Assembly: GCF_964340395.1 (NCBI RefSeq)
Contig: NC_135557.1
Coordinates: forward strand, 25,502,114-25,566,113
DNA length: 64,000 nucleotides
Source: Glandiceps talaboti
Lineage: Eukaryota; Hemichordata; Enteropneusta; Spengelidae
Direction of reading: 5' to 3'
The position numbers and the translations under genes are program-made. Each line of letters begins with the position of its first letter. Within the stretch, counting starts at the first letter, position 1. Below, piece by piece: positions 35,485-49,635 of this stretch. Below the pieces are notes generated by a model. The model worked only from the letters and a program-made list of their open reading frames with translations. It was not told the origin of the DNA and did no database searches.

Positions 35485-37630
35485 GTACATTTGTATTTCA
35501 ATAGTAAGCTACATGTACATGACGTGTACATAAACTGAGTCCTGCACACTTCCTTCAACCACAACATAATGTGTAACACAACTTTATTCAATAGGGTATC
35601 CATATTTTACGATGTTTTCAATAAAACTAAGTTTCATATTTTGTGTATTCAAATTTGCCGTTCATCAGATACTGGTCAGTGAGTAGAATGAATGTGAAAC
35701 ACATCACTGGACTCTGAGGAAACTAACTAACAAATCACAGTTAATATTAGCGTCAGTTAATTTTATTTCATTGTCATATATTTAAGTAACATGACTTCTG
35801 TATTTGTTTATGACACATTTGACATTATATTGTTCACTGAATTCTTGATGATAATTTGACAACCAAGAATTGAAATGCCATGTACTATCAATGAAATGTC
35901 TGGCATTCCAATACTGAGGCCAACTGCCTGCAGGGGGTGAAACAGATCACTTTACACTTTGCTTAAGTCAAGGACCGTGAGATCATGTTATGTCAAATCG
36001 AAGATTTAAGTCAAAACAAATGACAAAAGATATAAATATACTGCTTACAATTTACAATCAACTGATAATTTTCTAGAAATTCAAAAAATAAATGTTGATT
36101 TAACACTGTATCAAAGAACAACCAGAACTTCTAAACATAGTGTTTATGTTAATTTAGAATTAACCAATCAGCAGACTTTCTCCTGTGATGTCACAGGAAT
36201 GGTTGTAAGTTAAACGTTTCCTCCATGCAGTAAAATATAAACTGAAGAGGTTAGTTTTTACGTTTATATAAGTTATAACTGATAGTATTATGTACAATAC
36301 TTTAGATCTATTTATATAATTCTCAGAGGGAGTGCTCAAAATTGGTTAATTAGGATAGAAGTGCATCTCTCCTCTCCCCCCCCCCCAATAAACGGTGAAT
36401 ATTAGAGTTTGACTGTACTGTACATATATCAAAATCTATCAAACTTCATGACAAACACTTCATGTTAGAATGTCAAGTGTGCTGTAGATACTTTGGTTAC
36501 CAAACTTTAAAATCCATCAAATCTACCTAGGAACATGTATGACACAGGGTGTCCAATTAAAATAGTAAGGTTAAATGTAAAAGATAGGAAATTGTATAAT
36601 TTATCAGACCCCTCCCAACCCCTACCCCACACCCCACCCCACCCCACACCCCTCCCAACCCCCACCCCACACCCCCACCTCCTTCAATACCACTGCTGCT
36701 GCCACTGTTGCCATCACAACTACTGGGGAACTATGTCAATTCAGAACACACTTCATGTATATAATTGACTTGAATCTAGGCTAACCAAATATACAGTTTA
36801 TAAAAAGGTGAATGTCAGAGTCCTAATGTACATATATCAAAACCTATCCAACTTTATGACAAACACTTCATATTAGAATGTCAAGTGTGCTGTTATTATC
36901 AGTCCATGTATTTAGATACTTTGGTTACCAAACTAAATACTTTGTATTAATAGAGTTTAATATCAGTCCAATCTACCTTGGTATTTAACATGGTGTTCCA
37001 TTAACATTATGGCAACATTGTATAGGAAACTGTCAGTGTAATTTTATCAGACTCCAAGTCTCCAAACCCCCTACACCACCATCACTACATGTACCCCCCC
37101 TCCCCGCACCACCACCACAAAAAAATTACAACTACAAACATGAACATAGTGCCTAAACAATTCAAAATACATAGTAATAGTGTTTAGACTGTAGGCTAGC
37201 CAATTATGATTCATAAAAGGTGAATGTAACATTCAAATATAGACTTGTAATATGCACTCTCACCTGTATATCTGATTTGATAACTTTACCACCTTACCAT
37301 CTTACCGCCTTACCACCCTCCCACCATACCACTATCCATGGCAACTATAAACTAATATTCGATGAATCGATGTGAAGTACTTTTGTGTTCTGACTTGGGT
37401 TCAAAACAAACAAACAAACTACATGTATCCACAGTTTCATTTGTACATTTTACAATCCTTTATCATTTCAATGATTCAAACTTGAGGTATTGAGGAGAGA
37501 CTATAAAGTGTTTACATTTTACGTTATTTACATACCAATCCTATTGTCATATCCTATATGTAGTTTACCTGGTGTACAATACCAGGTACCTTTTATGACA
37601 GATTTGAATATAGTACAACATTTGAAAGGT
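33201..37630. other. Region 5' of the known Dixin exons, no firm exon
   Basis: Probably Dixin intron and/or promoter. It holds a two-copy repeat (33491-33555 and 33611-33665), a DR1-like TGACCTTTGACCC at 34139-34151, two (GTT)n runs inside a tandem repeat of about 200 bp (35182-35306 and 35341-35482), and C-rich stretches near 36605-36680. The diverged tandem segment 36400-37260 repeats TATCAAAATCTATCAAACTT and AGAATGTCAAGTGTGCTGT. The missing Dixin start exon may lie here or further right. Confidence 0.5.
35272..35482. repeat. Two (GTT)n microsatellites in a tandem segment
   Basis: GTT runs at about 35272-35306 and 35441-35482, each preceded by a diverged copy of the same flank (GTGGCCTCCTTTCC / ATGGCCGCCTTTCC). 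Confidence 0.85.
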
Positions 37631-37713
37631 TCACTCTGTGGCATAAGCGGCCTGATACAGTCGTCTTGACTCGTAGTAACGAGGCACTTTATGCCACTCA
37701 AAAATTTCCTTGG
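37631..37713 (-). CDS. Candidate last exon of an unidentified gene
   Basis: After a good acceptor (tattcttctttcag) the frame codes KEIFEWHKVPRYYESRR and LYQAAYATE, then TGA. Two leading bases complete a codon begun by the exon ending at 43953. I do not recognise the family. The residue mix (Trp, Tyr, charged) looks protein-like, and the C-terminal end is well defined. Confidence 0.5.
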
Positions 37714-40700
37714 CTGAAAGAAGAATACCTGATTATGTCAGTAACTACAGAGATGAAGCAACACAGTTCAATGAAGTATCTACATGTAACTACTTGAAAA
37801 CATACCAACCTACTTACATGTAGAGTATTAATGTTCAGAATACAAGTTTTACTCTGAGGTGACACGGAATAGTGTAACTATTAAATAAGCTGGAGTTGGG
37901 ACGCCATTCACACTCAATTTTTGTACCTGACACATCACATACCAAAGTCATCCGATATTAGCATAGCCTTCATTTGTTCCAATCATTTAGCAGCAATCCT
38001 GAACTTTTAACCTTGGAAGTGGAACCCTCTTTATCTAGGAGACTAAATGCACTTATGTAATCAAATGGAATTTTGTGTCAGACACAACAGATAAGTCGAC
38101 TCTAAACCAAGTGCAGTACAGTACAGTACAATACAATACAATACAATACAATGCAATGAAATCTCAACTCAAGAATTCTTCCTAACTTTAACTATTTTAC
38201 GGGATTCAGTATATGATACCTTTATAAATAAACGAGGTAAGTTTTAGCACGAAATATTAAGATCAACTAGAAAAAAAAATATTATAATTCCTAGTTTAGT
38301 GTTATGGATTTTATTCACAAAGTTCCATACACAAAGGACTTTATTTTTGGCACAGTAAATTATTTGATATATTTTTCAAATTGAGAACAATGACTAGTAC
38401 CTAGAAAACAAGGTATTTGAAGATCTAACTCTGCAATGTTCATAATATGGCCGGCCTATGCTATTTCATTTGTATGTAAATTCTATTTACTTAGCAGCAG
38501 TCTTCAAGCTATTTTTTTCTACCAGAATTATTTTCTACCAGAATAAAGTTCTTAGACTGCAAGATAGTACACCATGTTGTTTAGTTCATCTAAAGTTTAG
38601 GGCTTAGTGAGTGGTGGCTATAGTGTGGCACAAACGTCGTATCATACACACTACAACGTTCTTAGACTGTAAGATAGTACACCATGCTGTTTAGCTCATC
38701 TAAAATTTAGGGCTTAGTGAGTGGTATATGTGTGTAGCTGAAAGTAAGAAGCCTGTCGTTCAATTTGACTTAACTGAACAATGCAGGTTTTCCCCGGGCA
38801 CTCCGGTTTTCTCCTGCACTAACACTGACATTAAGAAGCCTATAAATGGGACTAGCTCCCATTGGTTATCCTGGAAATAAATTTAAATTTTAAATTAAAT
38901 GTGTGGCATGAATGTCTTAGTGTACAGACTACAATAGTACAAAGTTCTTGGTATGTTGGTAGAAAACTTCGAATACAGGCTTTGGAATGATTCAAACATT
39001 CCAAACAATACACGTAAAGGTACTTGATTTAAATCTATTTTATATTCATCTGAAACAAGAAAGCAATCCAGAAAACTAAAAATCAGCTGATTACACAACT
39101 TCAGAAAACTACAATTCATATTTTTTTTTTTTTTTTAAACTACATCAAATTAATTAACACATGCATGTAAAACCATTTTGTCTGTGCAAACAATTCATAT
39201 TTGTTCAAAACAGAAATACACATATTTAAACACATGTGAATCATTTTGACTGCATACGTGAAATATTTCATAAACACTTCATCATTTTAAAAGAATTCTA
39301 TATGCAAATTCAAAAGGTAATTTAACACATGCAGAACACAAATTTGTTTGTGGTATTTACATTGTACTTTATTTCCATACATAGTTTACAGATGGAAGTA
39401 ATACGGAATGTTAATAGCTCGCACATAGAGGCTCAATGACTAGTACACATGCGCGTCATACTATGTGATGTTCTTTTGGTGGTTTTTACCCAAGTATGCA
39501 TTGCGGTGCAATGACTACGTACATTCTATATACTATGTGCATTCTCCACGGAGAGGGTGCTATCTACAATATCGTGAGGCAGCCGGTCACAAATGAATCT
39601 ACCCTGCGTGAGCTTATGGGCTTTGCCTAGTTATGATATTAATATTAATATTAGTTTCATGACTCAGACCTGACATGCATTCAAGACCCCCTCCCCTTCC
39701 CCCTCCCCCTCTCAGTAATATCATATGTATAAATTTACATGTTTAAACTGAAGCAGCAGAAATATTAATAGCAATGCAGAAATTCTATCCCTACCCACCC
39801 CATTGTTACATTTCAACACACAACCCTTGGAGTCATCGGATAATTCTGTTTATTAGTTCTGTAATGTATTCTGTATTATAGATCATACATGCAAATATTA
39901 GGTGGATATAATATTTACTCTTTCAAAGTTCCTTATTGAAAATATTCCAATAAGGCCTAACCAAAAAAATTGTGTAGTTCCAATTATGCTCAATTTTAGA
40001 ATAGGTGGGGTAGGTAGATTTTTTTATTTATTTATTTTTACATATGTGAATGTCTAGTTCAGGTAGTTATGTTTTCCGTTGTTTTCCATATGGTCTCTGT
40101 GTTATTGGTTTCTTCTCATCAGATGTACAGCCATTAAAGATTGGAAGAATAGTTTTATATATTGTCTTTTTAAGTAGATATTAGTTTCCACATCCACTAT
40201 TTCTTGCGAGACTTCAAAATTTTCGCAATTTTTTTTCTCGGCATGAAAAATTCTGTGAGATCGGGTAACCGGAACCAAACAATTTTTTTGGAGGCCTAAA
40301 CTGTCAAATATTTTGAAAACATATACTTTGATGAAATGAAAGAGCTGTTTACAACAAATATAAATCGTGTCTGAAATTCTCAGTCTGATAAAAAAATATT
40401 CATTCACTTTAAATGTCACCAGCTGTGCAGCTTATAAATTAAAATCTATTAAAATCCTTCATCTGTTCAATTTCTGTTATAAAATGGCATTAGGAAAATG
40501 TTATTTTCTGTAATAATTGGCCAATATGGTCTCTGTCAGGATGAATGACATGGTATTATAGATATTTGACAGACATACTGTACAACAAACCTTGAACCAA
40601 CATCATGGTTGCAGGCAACTCTTTTTAAACTAAAACAGAAATAAGAAGTTGAGACTGTTCAGTGAATGAATGTCGCTGTTTTTAAATACCTAAAAATGTT

Positions 40701-41314
40701 TGTACTGTATGTAGCTGTGATTTGAAATGAGTTCTTCTATTATACAACTTAATATTGAAAAATCTAGCTTACACTTACACCTACATTAATTTTTACTAAT
40801 TGAAAATCAGACAATTGTAGCAACACAACCTCAAAACTTTAATAATTTGTTTTTTAAAGAATAAAAATGATGAAACATAAATCGATGTACTAATATTTAG
40901 AAATCCTGTTAATGTTACGTTGGATTTGATAAAAATATACCACAAAGTGTAGGTAACTAAATTTTTTAATTAATTAGTTCACCAAACTAATATGTATTGA
41001 TTAGTCTGTACTAAAAAGGTTTTACTGGATACAATATTTAGCTTTAAAAAATCACCATGTACATTCCACTTAGAACTTAGGAGAGATGGTTCTATTTCAG
41101 TATTTGTTTTGAACACAAAATAATTCATTTTAATTTTCCATTTTAATCAAATATTACTAATTCTTTAGATGTAATATAATATTTAGACTGAAATGTCTTC
41201 ACTTTTCACTTAAAATTGAAATGAGAAATAAATATACTTTACCAAAATTATAAAATGGATTTAGTCATAATTTTCATCCCTGAATGAAAAAAATCCTTCA
41301 TCCAAAAGAAATTA

Positions 41315-41640
41315 TTCTAAATAAATATGATTATAAAAATAAGGATTTTTTATAAACATGATTATGAAAACAAGGAATTCTAAATAAATATGATTATAAA
41401 AATTAGGGCTGCTAATAAATGATTATGAAAATAAGGATCTCTAATATACATGATTGTGAAAATAAGGAATTTTAAATAAATATGATTATGAAAATAAATA
41501 ATCCTAAATAAATATGCTTATGAAAATAAGAATTTCTAACTAAATATCTGTATGAAAGTAAGGAATTTTAAATAAATATGATTACGAAAATAAAGAATTC
41601 TAAATAAATAAATATGGTTATGAAAATAATGGCTTTCAGT
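41315..41640. repeat. Degenerate AT-rich repeat, about 33-bp unit, about 10 copies
   Basis: Copies of TAAATAAATATGATTATGAA followed by AATAAGGAATTC, with many substitutions. Confidence 0.8.
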
Positions 41641-41975
41641 AGATTTGACCAGCTTTACCACCGGTAACAAAACATGTTTATAGATAGATATACAATGTAA
41701 TTATGGAAATACAAAAGATGATAAAATTCTGAAATATTTCTATACAGATTTAAGTCACAATCATAGCTACTAGAGGTGATAACAAATCTAGATATATTTC
41801 AGGATTGGTTTATAGGAATTTTATCTTCTTACGGATCAACAATTATTGGTATGTTGACATGGATATTGTGTTTTTTTATCAGATCATACAGACTTGTAAT
41901 ATAATACTTCATACCATTGTGTTATACAATATGTGTATATATTTATTACAGATGTTTTCATGGTCTAAGGTTACA

Positions 41976-42766
41976 AACTGGACACATTGATATTCTTAAA
42001 GACCAGGGTTTCACATGTTGTGCTGTGTTTTTTATAATGTACCACAACTTAGTAGACATAAGTACTGGACACATTGATAGTCTTAAAGATCAAGGTTTCA
42101 CATCATGTGACATGTTGTGCTGTGTTTTTTATAATGTACAACAACGTAGTAGACATAAGTACTGGACACATTGATAGTCTTAAAGACCAGGGTTTCACAT
42201 GTTGTGCTGTGTTTTTTATAATGTACAACAACTTAGAAGACATTAGTACTGGACACGTTTGATCGTCTTAAAGACCAGGGTTTCACACGTTGCGCTGTGT
42301 TTTTTATAATGTACAACAACTTAGTAGACATAAGTACTGGACACATTGATAGTCTTAAAGACCAGGGTTTCACATGTTGTGCTGTGTTTTTTATAATGTA
42401 CAACAACTTAGTAGACATAAGTACTGGACACATTGATAGTCTTAAAGACCAGGGTTTCACACGTTGCGCTGTGTTTTTTATAATGTACAACAACTTAGTA
42501 GACATAAGTACTGGACACGTTGGTAGTCTTAAAGATCAGGGTTTCACATGTTGTACTGTGTTTTTTATAATGTACAACAACTTAGTAGACATAAGTACTG
42601 GACACGTTGGTAGTCTTAAAGATCAGGGTTTCACATGTTGTGCTGTGTTTTTTATAATGTACAACAACTTAGTAGACATAAGTACTGGACATGTTGATAG
42701 TCTTAAAGACCAGGGTTTCACATGTTGTACTGTGTTTTTTATAATGTACCACAACGTAGTAGACAT
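41976..42766. repeat. 87-bp minisatellite, about 9 copies
   Basis: The unit contains GTCTTAAAGACCAGGGTTTC, ACATGTTGTGCTGTGTTTTT and GTACAACAACTTAGTAGACA. It is a multiple of three, so open frames of up to 176 codons cross it. Copies differ at many non-silent positions, so I do not call a gene. Confidence 0.92.
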
Positions 42767-43952
42767 CACAATTTTAACAAAGTTTTGCAAAATTGTCTTA
42801 AATTCATTTCCTTCTTTACTTCCATAAATCTCTTTTCAATAGTTAGATTTATTCAGCTTTAAAAAATACTTGGATTCTCAGGCACGTCTGAATCATTCAA
42901 ATATTTTTCCATATTACATATATTCATTTAATGTATTTGATGTTTGCTATATGACGTGAATTTACCAATTTAACTTTGAATCACAGACAACAGAAAATAA
43001 CTGAGAAACATTCATCCCCATTACTGTTCTGTGTACATGGTGTACTTTATGTGGGAGGTACAAGTAATAGCAAATTTTGAAGAAATAAAATCAGGAACCG
43101 GTATTAGTCACAGTTTCCTGTACAGCATGACGCTGAAAACCTGGACATTTACACTAAAGACTTGACTAAAAATACCTTCTTGCATATGAACACAATGTAC
43201 CAGTCTGGTAATTAGTAAAAAAATTAATCTTTGAGATCTAGCTGAAGATTGCAAAAATGAAACATTTTCTAGTAGTGAAAATATAAAGGTTTAAAGTACA
43301 TGCTAAATTTAGCAAAAATCCTAAATAAATAAAATTCAAAACAACTCAGGAACTCGTGTTAACTTTTAAGCCGTCTGCACCCCAACACTGTTAACCCTCG
43401 TCAGCATAGTTAAGCCATCTATACCCACACACTGTTAACACTCGTCAGCATAGTTAAGCTCTACTTCATGTCTTGATATATTATTATTAGAGAAGTCATA
43501 AATTTTGTTTCTACATTGTTAGGGAAACTGAGATAAATTGTACCTGTAGACAATTACAACATCCCCTCTATAAAGACCACTACAAGAACTCAGAAAACAC
43601 AGCTGTAATTTAGATACATAAATCTCTGTTTAAAAAACCTGCAGTTTCTGTATATGCACAATGTACATGTATGTTCTTTAAAAAAAATCTTGTTTTGCAA
43701 ATTTTCGTAAATTGTAAATTTAAATTGATAAATAAGCTATGCCAGCCAAACCTAAGAGAATTAATTCCTGATATCATTACAAAGTGAAACATCTTAGAGA
43801 AGATATTGGATTTTGTGTTTTTGAAAAACACAGTGTATTTAGTTTCACATGCATCCATATGTATTTAAAATACTGATATATCAGTGCATGGTTACAATGT
43901 ATCTATTAAAACGTTCATGCTCACATTACAGTGCGGACTATTATATACTCAC

Positions 43953-44181
43953 CTCTGTCAGTTTGACTGATTTTGCATTCCCCATCTTCACCGATAATCT
44001 GAAAGTGTTTCAAAATTGTGTACAAGAGAGTTGCCACGTTGGTACAGTTCCATTTATGACGTAAACAAGCACTCCAAGTGACATAAGATGAGGTGGGTAC
44101 TGACAGGAAGCGGGAAGTGTCTGCTGTATTGCATCGCTGTTTAAATGCAACTATATCTGTCATGCAGTGTATGTGTGACCC
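43953..44181 (-). CDS. Candidate exon of the unidentified gene ending at 37631
   Basis: An open stretch of 76 codons plus one base between acceptor ctatcacag and donor gtgagt. It includes MTDIVAFKQRCNTADTSRFL, VPTSSYVTWSACLRHKWNC and ILKHFQIIGEDGECKISQTD. Phase fits both the exon at 44288-44382 and the one at 37631-37713. Family not recognised. Confidence 0.5.
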
Positions 44182-44287
44182 CTGTGATAGGAGGGGTCGT
44201 GTTTAGTTAAGGTCAACACATTGATACCATACTGTAGTGAGTAATCTGTTGTCCCCGGATACAATACAGGAGAAATTTAAATATCAC

Positions 44288-44382
44288 CTTGTTGGATTGG
44301 CAGATCAAAGATACAGCTGCTGTCAGTCCAGTGTGTACCAAAATTAATGCATCAATGGTTTGTACGATATGTTCGTCATCAC
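44288..44382 (-). CDS. Candidate exon of the same unidentified gene
   Basis: Codes DDEHIVQTIDALILVHTG and LTAAVSLICQSNK between acceptor gatattcag and donor gtgata. It begins with two bases of a split codon, so the previous exon must end with one base. An in-frame ATG 16 bases upstream offers an alternative start if this is a first exon. Confidence 0.42.
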
Positions 44383-45237
44383 CTGAATATCCATACATTC
44401 AACTCTGCCAACACCCAAGGTGTATATTACTCATGTAACTAGTACTCAGAACAGAAATCAAGCAAGACTATGATTGATCCTCAAAATGTTGCAGCTCGAT
44501 AAATTGTCCCTATTTGCAAACACTCAATACAATCTGGTGACCTAAATTATCATTGCATGCGTTTGGTAGATGCACAGAAAATGAAGGAAATAAATATTTT
44601 CATCAAAATTCAAATATGGAACTTTTGCTTGATTAAACACTTTGCAGTAGATGTATAGTTTCACTCTATCGTGTCAGACTCAAAGACCATATTGTCTGTT
44701 TGGTTGCTGCAGTATTACATGGATATATTGACAAAGTACATGTATTGCTGTATACTTGACATATATACATGTATCCAGTGACTTGAGTACGTACTGAAAT
44801 TGGATGGGATAAATGTTATTGTGATCCAATGTTTTTGAGCTGCTTTGGCTTAAAACATAGCAAAGCCTATATCCATATATGGTGATTCTGAAGCAGGTGC
44901 ACTGAAAAAACTCAAAACGTCCAACCACAGTACATCAAATGTAGATTATCTCGGTACAAAAAATGTACATCCACCTTATACAGACCACCATGTGTTCAAA
45001 CCATCCACATGTTCAAAATGTGTTGACACACACACAAAGCCTTCCACAGACAGGTAATAGGTATTGATTCCAAGCTCCTCTTTTGATCGTTGCAAAGAAA
45101 TGAATTTAACTGTACACCGCTAACCTGACATATATTCACAAACTGAGGAATAGCTTCCTATAGGTGAAGAGTGATGAATTCATTAAAAAAACCATCATCA
45201 TTTACATAACAAAGCCACTACATAAATTAGCGTTTAC

Positions 45238-45299
45238 CTTTTCATAGAAATTAGTCATCCATGTATGATTCATATCCAATAGAGTATGGAAGGGTGTTC
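45238..45299 (-). CDS. Candidate short exon, minus strand
   Basis: Codes TPFHTLLDMNHTWMTNFYEK before a gtaaac donor. The acceptor (ttttaagtaag) lacks a pyrimidine tract. Its phase does not join directly to 44288-44382, so a missing exon or a false call is possible. Confidence 0.3.
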
Positions 45300-45597
45300 C
45301 TTACTTAAAATACACTAGGATTTAATGAAAACATCAGCTAACCATGTCACGTTATCGTTCTCCTTATGAGTTTTTCACAAGAAAGTAATCGTAAAAAATT
45401 CAGCTGTCTCAAGTTTCTAGGCCAGGAGTGGGAGTCACTGAAGCTTTTGATATTGAAAACTAAAGTCATGACCTTTAGAGTGTGATAACTGCTCTGATGT
45501 AAACAAAAATAGATTTGAAATTAGTTCTGATGTGAAAAGTTACCTCTATGACTTGTCATGTGGTTTGGATAGCTTCAGATACTTAAAGGTCACACAT

Positions 45598-46060
45598 CTC
45601 TGGGCTAGTCAAAGTTTGCGTACAAGGTGATCACTGAATTAGATATATTTTGACTAAATTTAAATAACATTTTGATCACATAGAGACACTGTTTCTGTTG
45701 ATCTTTCTATCGTAAAGAATCTATATGCAAACCAAAGTATTCAAAGGACCTGTATTGAAAGTTTTTTTTTTTATTTTCATTTTAGGGGATCATGTGATTT
45801 TGAGGGCCACCATATGTCTCTGGGCTAGTCAAAGTTTGCGTACAAGGTGATCACTGAATGTACATGTATGTACTTTACAGATGTATTTTGACTAAGTTCA
45901 TTTAACATTTTGATCACCCAGACTGATAGAGAACACGTTTTCTCTTGATCTTACTTTACTGTCTTAGAATCTATATATATCCAAACCAAAGTATAGAAAG
46001 GACCTGTATCGAAAGTTTTGTTTTTATTTTCATTTTAGGGGATCATGTGATTTTAATAGT
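45598..46060. repeat. Tandem duplication, about 230-bp unit
   Basis: CTCTGGGCTAGTCAAAGTTT and TGCGTACAAGGTGATCACTG recur at about 45598 and 45821, followed by matching blocks ending TTTTAGGGGATCATGTGATTTT. Confidence 0.85.
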
Positions 46061-46931
46061 GTCTATGTTGGCCATGTGACCACTTCATTTGGTCATGTGA
46101 CAACTCCATTATTGTATTTCATTCTTTGGATATTTTTCTAATACCGACACATTTCACATTTTCCTCAATCTACATAAAAATAAAAACTACAGAGTTAGCA
46201 CATTAATATCACTATTTTTCTATTTTACTATAAATTCCATATTTCCTTAGTTCACTGAAGTTTTCAAAATATAATTTATCACACTTCATGAAGTTATTTT
46301 TGTATATGCAAGTCAGCTATTTACTAAAGAGAAAATGTTTGTTTTGTTTTACTAGTATATTTAAAACCTAAAAGGGTGGACTGTGAACAGCGCCCTCTAG
46401 CATCCATCTTACAAACACAATTACATTACATTCTATTGTATTTATCAAATGCCTTATGATTCATCTCTCTTTGAAGGTCAAGAATTTACAAAGTGTAAAA
46501 AACAGTTGTCAGACAGAGATAAATAAATATTGGGTCAGAACATAACATTTATCCTAATGACGTAATCCTTTTACTGATAAGATAACACTAATATGAAAAC
46601 CCGAGATTCAATTATGTAAAAACCTGATATTCAAACATTTTAGTTTGATTGGATGAATGCAATTAAGATGTAACTGAGAGCCATTTAATTATTCCTTGAA
46701 TACATCCTCATTTACTTCATGACTTCATCTGCTGTTAGTTCCTAGATACACACAATATCTCAGTAATTATCAACCACACCTATCTGTGATTAATCAGACT
46801 CCAAATATATCACTGAATTAACATGACTAATTCAATTGTGTTCATTTACATATCAACCAATTAACAAGATTACTCTATTAAAAGTATTGTGCGGTATGCA
46901 AATATATTGCCCACTCAATAGCATGTACTCA

Positions 46932-46946
46932 TCACTAGAGGGCGCT
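46932..46946 (+). promoter_or_regulatory. CTCF-type motif candidate
   Basis: ATCACTAGAGGGCGCTATT matches the core of the bilaterian CTCF consensus (CCACTAGRKGGCGC). A second match in reverse orientation is at about 46389-46402. Confidence 0.35.
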
Positions 46947-47104
46947 ATTGCCCTTGCTGACAATGACTGCTAGAAACATTTATGAATGCAATATTCTTTT
47001 TTCATTTGATGTAGTTCTTTTGGTAAAAGTTGTGTCATTTACTTTGTTTCTATATTAAAGGTTATCAGATTTACAGAATGATATGTGTGACTGAGAGAGG
47101 GGGG

Positions 47105-47108
<4 letters not shown>

Positions 47109-47178
<70 letters not shown>

Positions 47179-47296
47179 TGTGTGTGTGTGGGGGTGTGGG
47201 GGAGGGGAGGGAGAGAGAGAAACAGAGAGAGGGGAGAGGGAGAGAAAAGACAGACACAGAGACATACAGACAGACAAACAGACAGACAGACAGACT

Positions 47297-47355
<59 letters not shown>

Positions 47356-47364
47356 GGACGGACG

Positions 47365-47452
<88 letters not shown>
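47109..47452. repeat. Compound microsatellite (GA)n, (GT)n, (GACA)n
   Basis: GA run 47109-47177, then GT/G-rich sequence, then about 185 bases of GACA with a GACG block. It yields several spurious open frames on both strands. Confidence 0.97.
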
Positions 47453-49384
47453 CAAGGAAAGAGGGACAGAAAGGAACAAAAAAAGAAACTGGTTACTGGG
47501 CAGAGACAGAGACAGACAAAATGAGAGACAAAAAAGTACAAAAAGCGAAAGACAATTCGTGAGACAGAGAAATTTACAAAGTAAACATAGAAAAGTCAAA
47601 GAATGTGGATCAATTTTACATCTCAAATTAACAACAACATTTCTAGATTTCCATGACAAAACTCTCCATATTCTCTTTATCTAATAGATTGACTGCATTA
47701 CCTATCAATCATCATATAACACAATCACACAAGTACACAGTATAGTCTGACACACCATTATATTTTCATTTATCTAAGACATATCAATTACTTAGCCTAT
47801 CCACAGGCTGATAGGTTTTATCAGAAGAAATGAGCTTAGCTATTATGTTGCTAGGTAACCAATATAAACAGCTTTGGGCCATACACCTCTACATCACCTT
47901 CATGTTTTGAATTTGTTTCACTTGATGAAAATAAATGATCACTGTATTTGTTGAAACACAATTTAGAAATCAGCGCTCCTGAAAGTCTGACCACAGAGAA
48001 ACTGTAAGTGCTCGTGCAAATATCTCAAGTACATTTATTCTACAGTTACACTCAGGTTCTGTCATATTACATTTAATGATATGCAGTCTGTATTATCAAT
48101 ATTTAATATTTTATATACATCTATATTTAATCATCTGCAATGAAATGTGTTCTTTATAGAAATATCATTTCACCATCAATTCATGAATTATAATGTATCA
48201 TTCAAATATAGCACCTGAGTGCCTTGACAAGGAAAGGTCACAATATGTGCAATTCTGATGGACAGTTCTTTTCATACATCTCTCCAAATAGAATAATTGA
48301 AAGGATATTTTTATTAGAAAGGCATTATATATATTATTATTATTATATATTGTCATATCATGTGATATGCATTTTAATGCTATGAAAAAACTGTATGAAT
48401 TCCCTAGTTGCTTTGTAATATTTTATATTATGTTTTTACAAATTTTACCTATATTGAATTTGACAAGTTTTGATATCAAACTACTACTGAGACAAGTACT
48501 TTCACACCTGAATTTACTTTTTCACACCTCCAGTTTACTCAACACCTCCAGCAAATTTGGATCATTCTGTCAGATCCAATTAGACACTCAAGAAGGACAA
48601 GTGATTTGTTCAAAATATGTCTGTTTCTCAATCAAAAGTGGAACTTGTGTATGAACAATAACAAGGTTGGCTTACAAGGTACTTCATCAGGGACATATCA
48701 TTGTCAGTAATCAATGCATAAACAAAATTGTTGAAGTTGTGGAATGCGTCCCAGCACGAAGAGGCATAGTACTACTAGTTGGTTGGCAAAGCAACAATGT
48801 ACATACTTATAGATAAGATGTCATAGAGTTCATTTCAAGGCTACAGTGGCAAATCACTGCTTTGTTGTGATAATTTATCACCAAGCTGACATGACACTAA
48901 ATCATGGATTTATTACATACAATTTACACTCCTCCATACATCTTGTGTACATGTACCTAAAAATACATAAAACTTCCCACCTGATCCTAAGATTACAACA
49001 AATCTGTTTGATTACAATTAACTGTTTTAAAAAATTATATTGTGATAAGTACACCTGTACATATTTATAATATAAGTGTTATATCTACCTCAGGATTCAA
49101 GTTATTTTAGTTTTGTAAACAAAACGTATTGATGACAAAAAGTACTTGTAGCATTGGATGTTTTAAATGTTTCCACACATACAAGTTTGTCAGTTTCTGA
49201 GTTGTAAAGTGTACAAAATGCTACACTGTATCAACATTCATACAGGTGTTACAATGATAACACCATTTGATACAATTCTGCAACAGTTTATCAAAAAATG
49301 TGTCAAATGTGATGCAATTACTTCAGTTTGAAGCACACTGTATCAAAATAGATCTCCAAATGGTTACATTATATAAATGATTAG

Positions 49385-49635
49385 TCTAGTTCCTATACAG
49401 TATCGCTACAACCATGGACGTTTACTTCCATGCTATGACTCACAGTATAGTTCCTATACAGTATCGCTACAACCATGGACGTTTACTTCCATGCTATGAC
49501 TCACAGTCTAGTTCCTATACAGTATCGCTACAACCATGGACGTTTACTTCCATGCTATGACTCACATTATTATAGTTCCTATACAGTATCGCTACAACCA
49601 TGGACGTATACTTCCATGCTACCACTCACAGTACA
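49385..49635. repeat. Tandem repeat, about 58-bp unit, four copies
   Basis: The unit contains TAGTTCCTATACAGTATCGC, ACAACCATGGACGTTTACTT and CCATGCTATGACTCACAG. It belongs to the same family as 50140-50530, and to 53839-54202 in reverse orientation. Confidence 0.88.

Larger units (their letters stand above)
37714..43952. other. Probable intron or intergenic sequence with repeats
   Basis: No convincing exon seen. It holds a two-copy segment (38549-38615 and 38660-38723), a short SINE-tail-like stretch GCAGGTTTTCCCCGGGCACT at about 38783-38802, a stretch near 39415-39480 that resembles 20665-20750, the degenerate repeat at 41315-41640 and the 87-bp array at 41976-42766. Confidence 0.45.

Noticed and set aside
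42297-42827. 176-codon plus-strand frame
   Set aside because: It is the read-through of the 87-bp minisatellite.
44680-44928. 82-codon minus-strand frame
   Set aside because: It has an acceptor-like site but no donor, and its composition is that of AT-rich noise.
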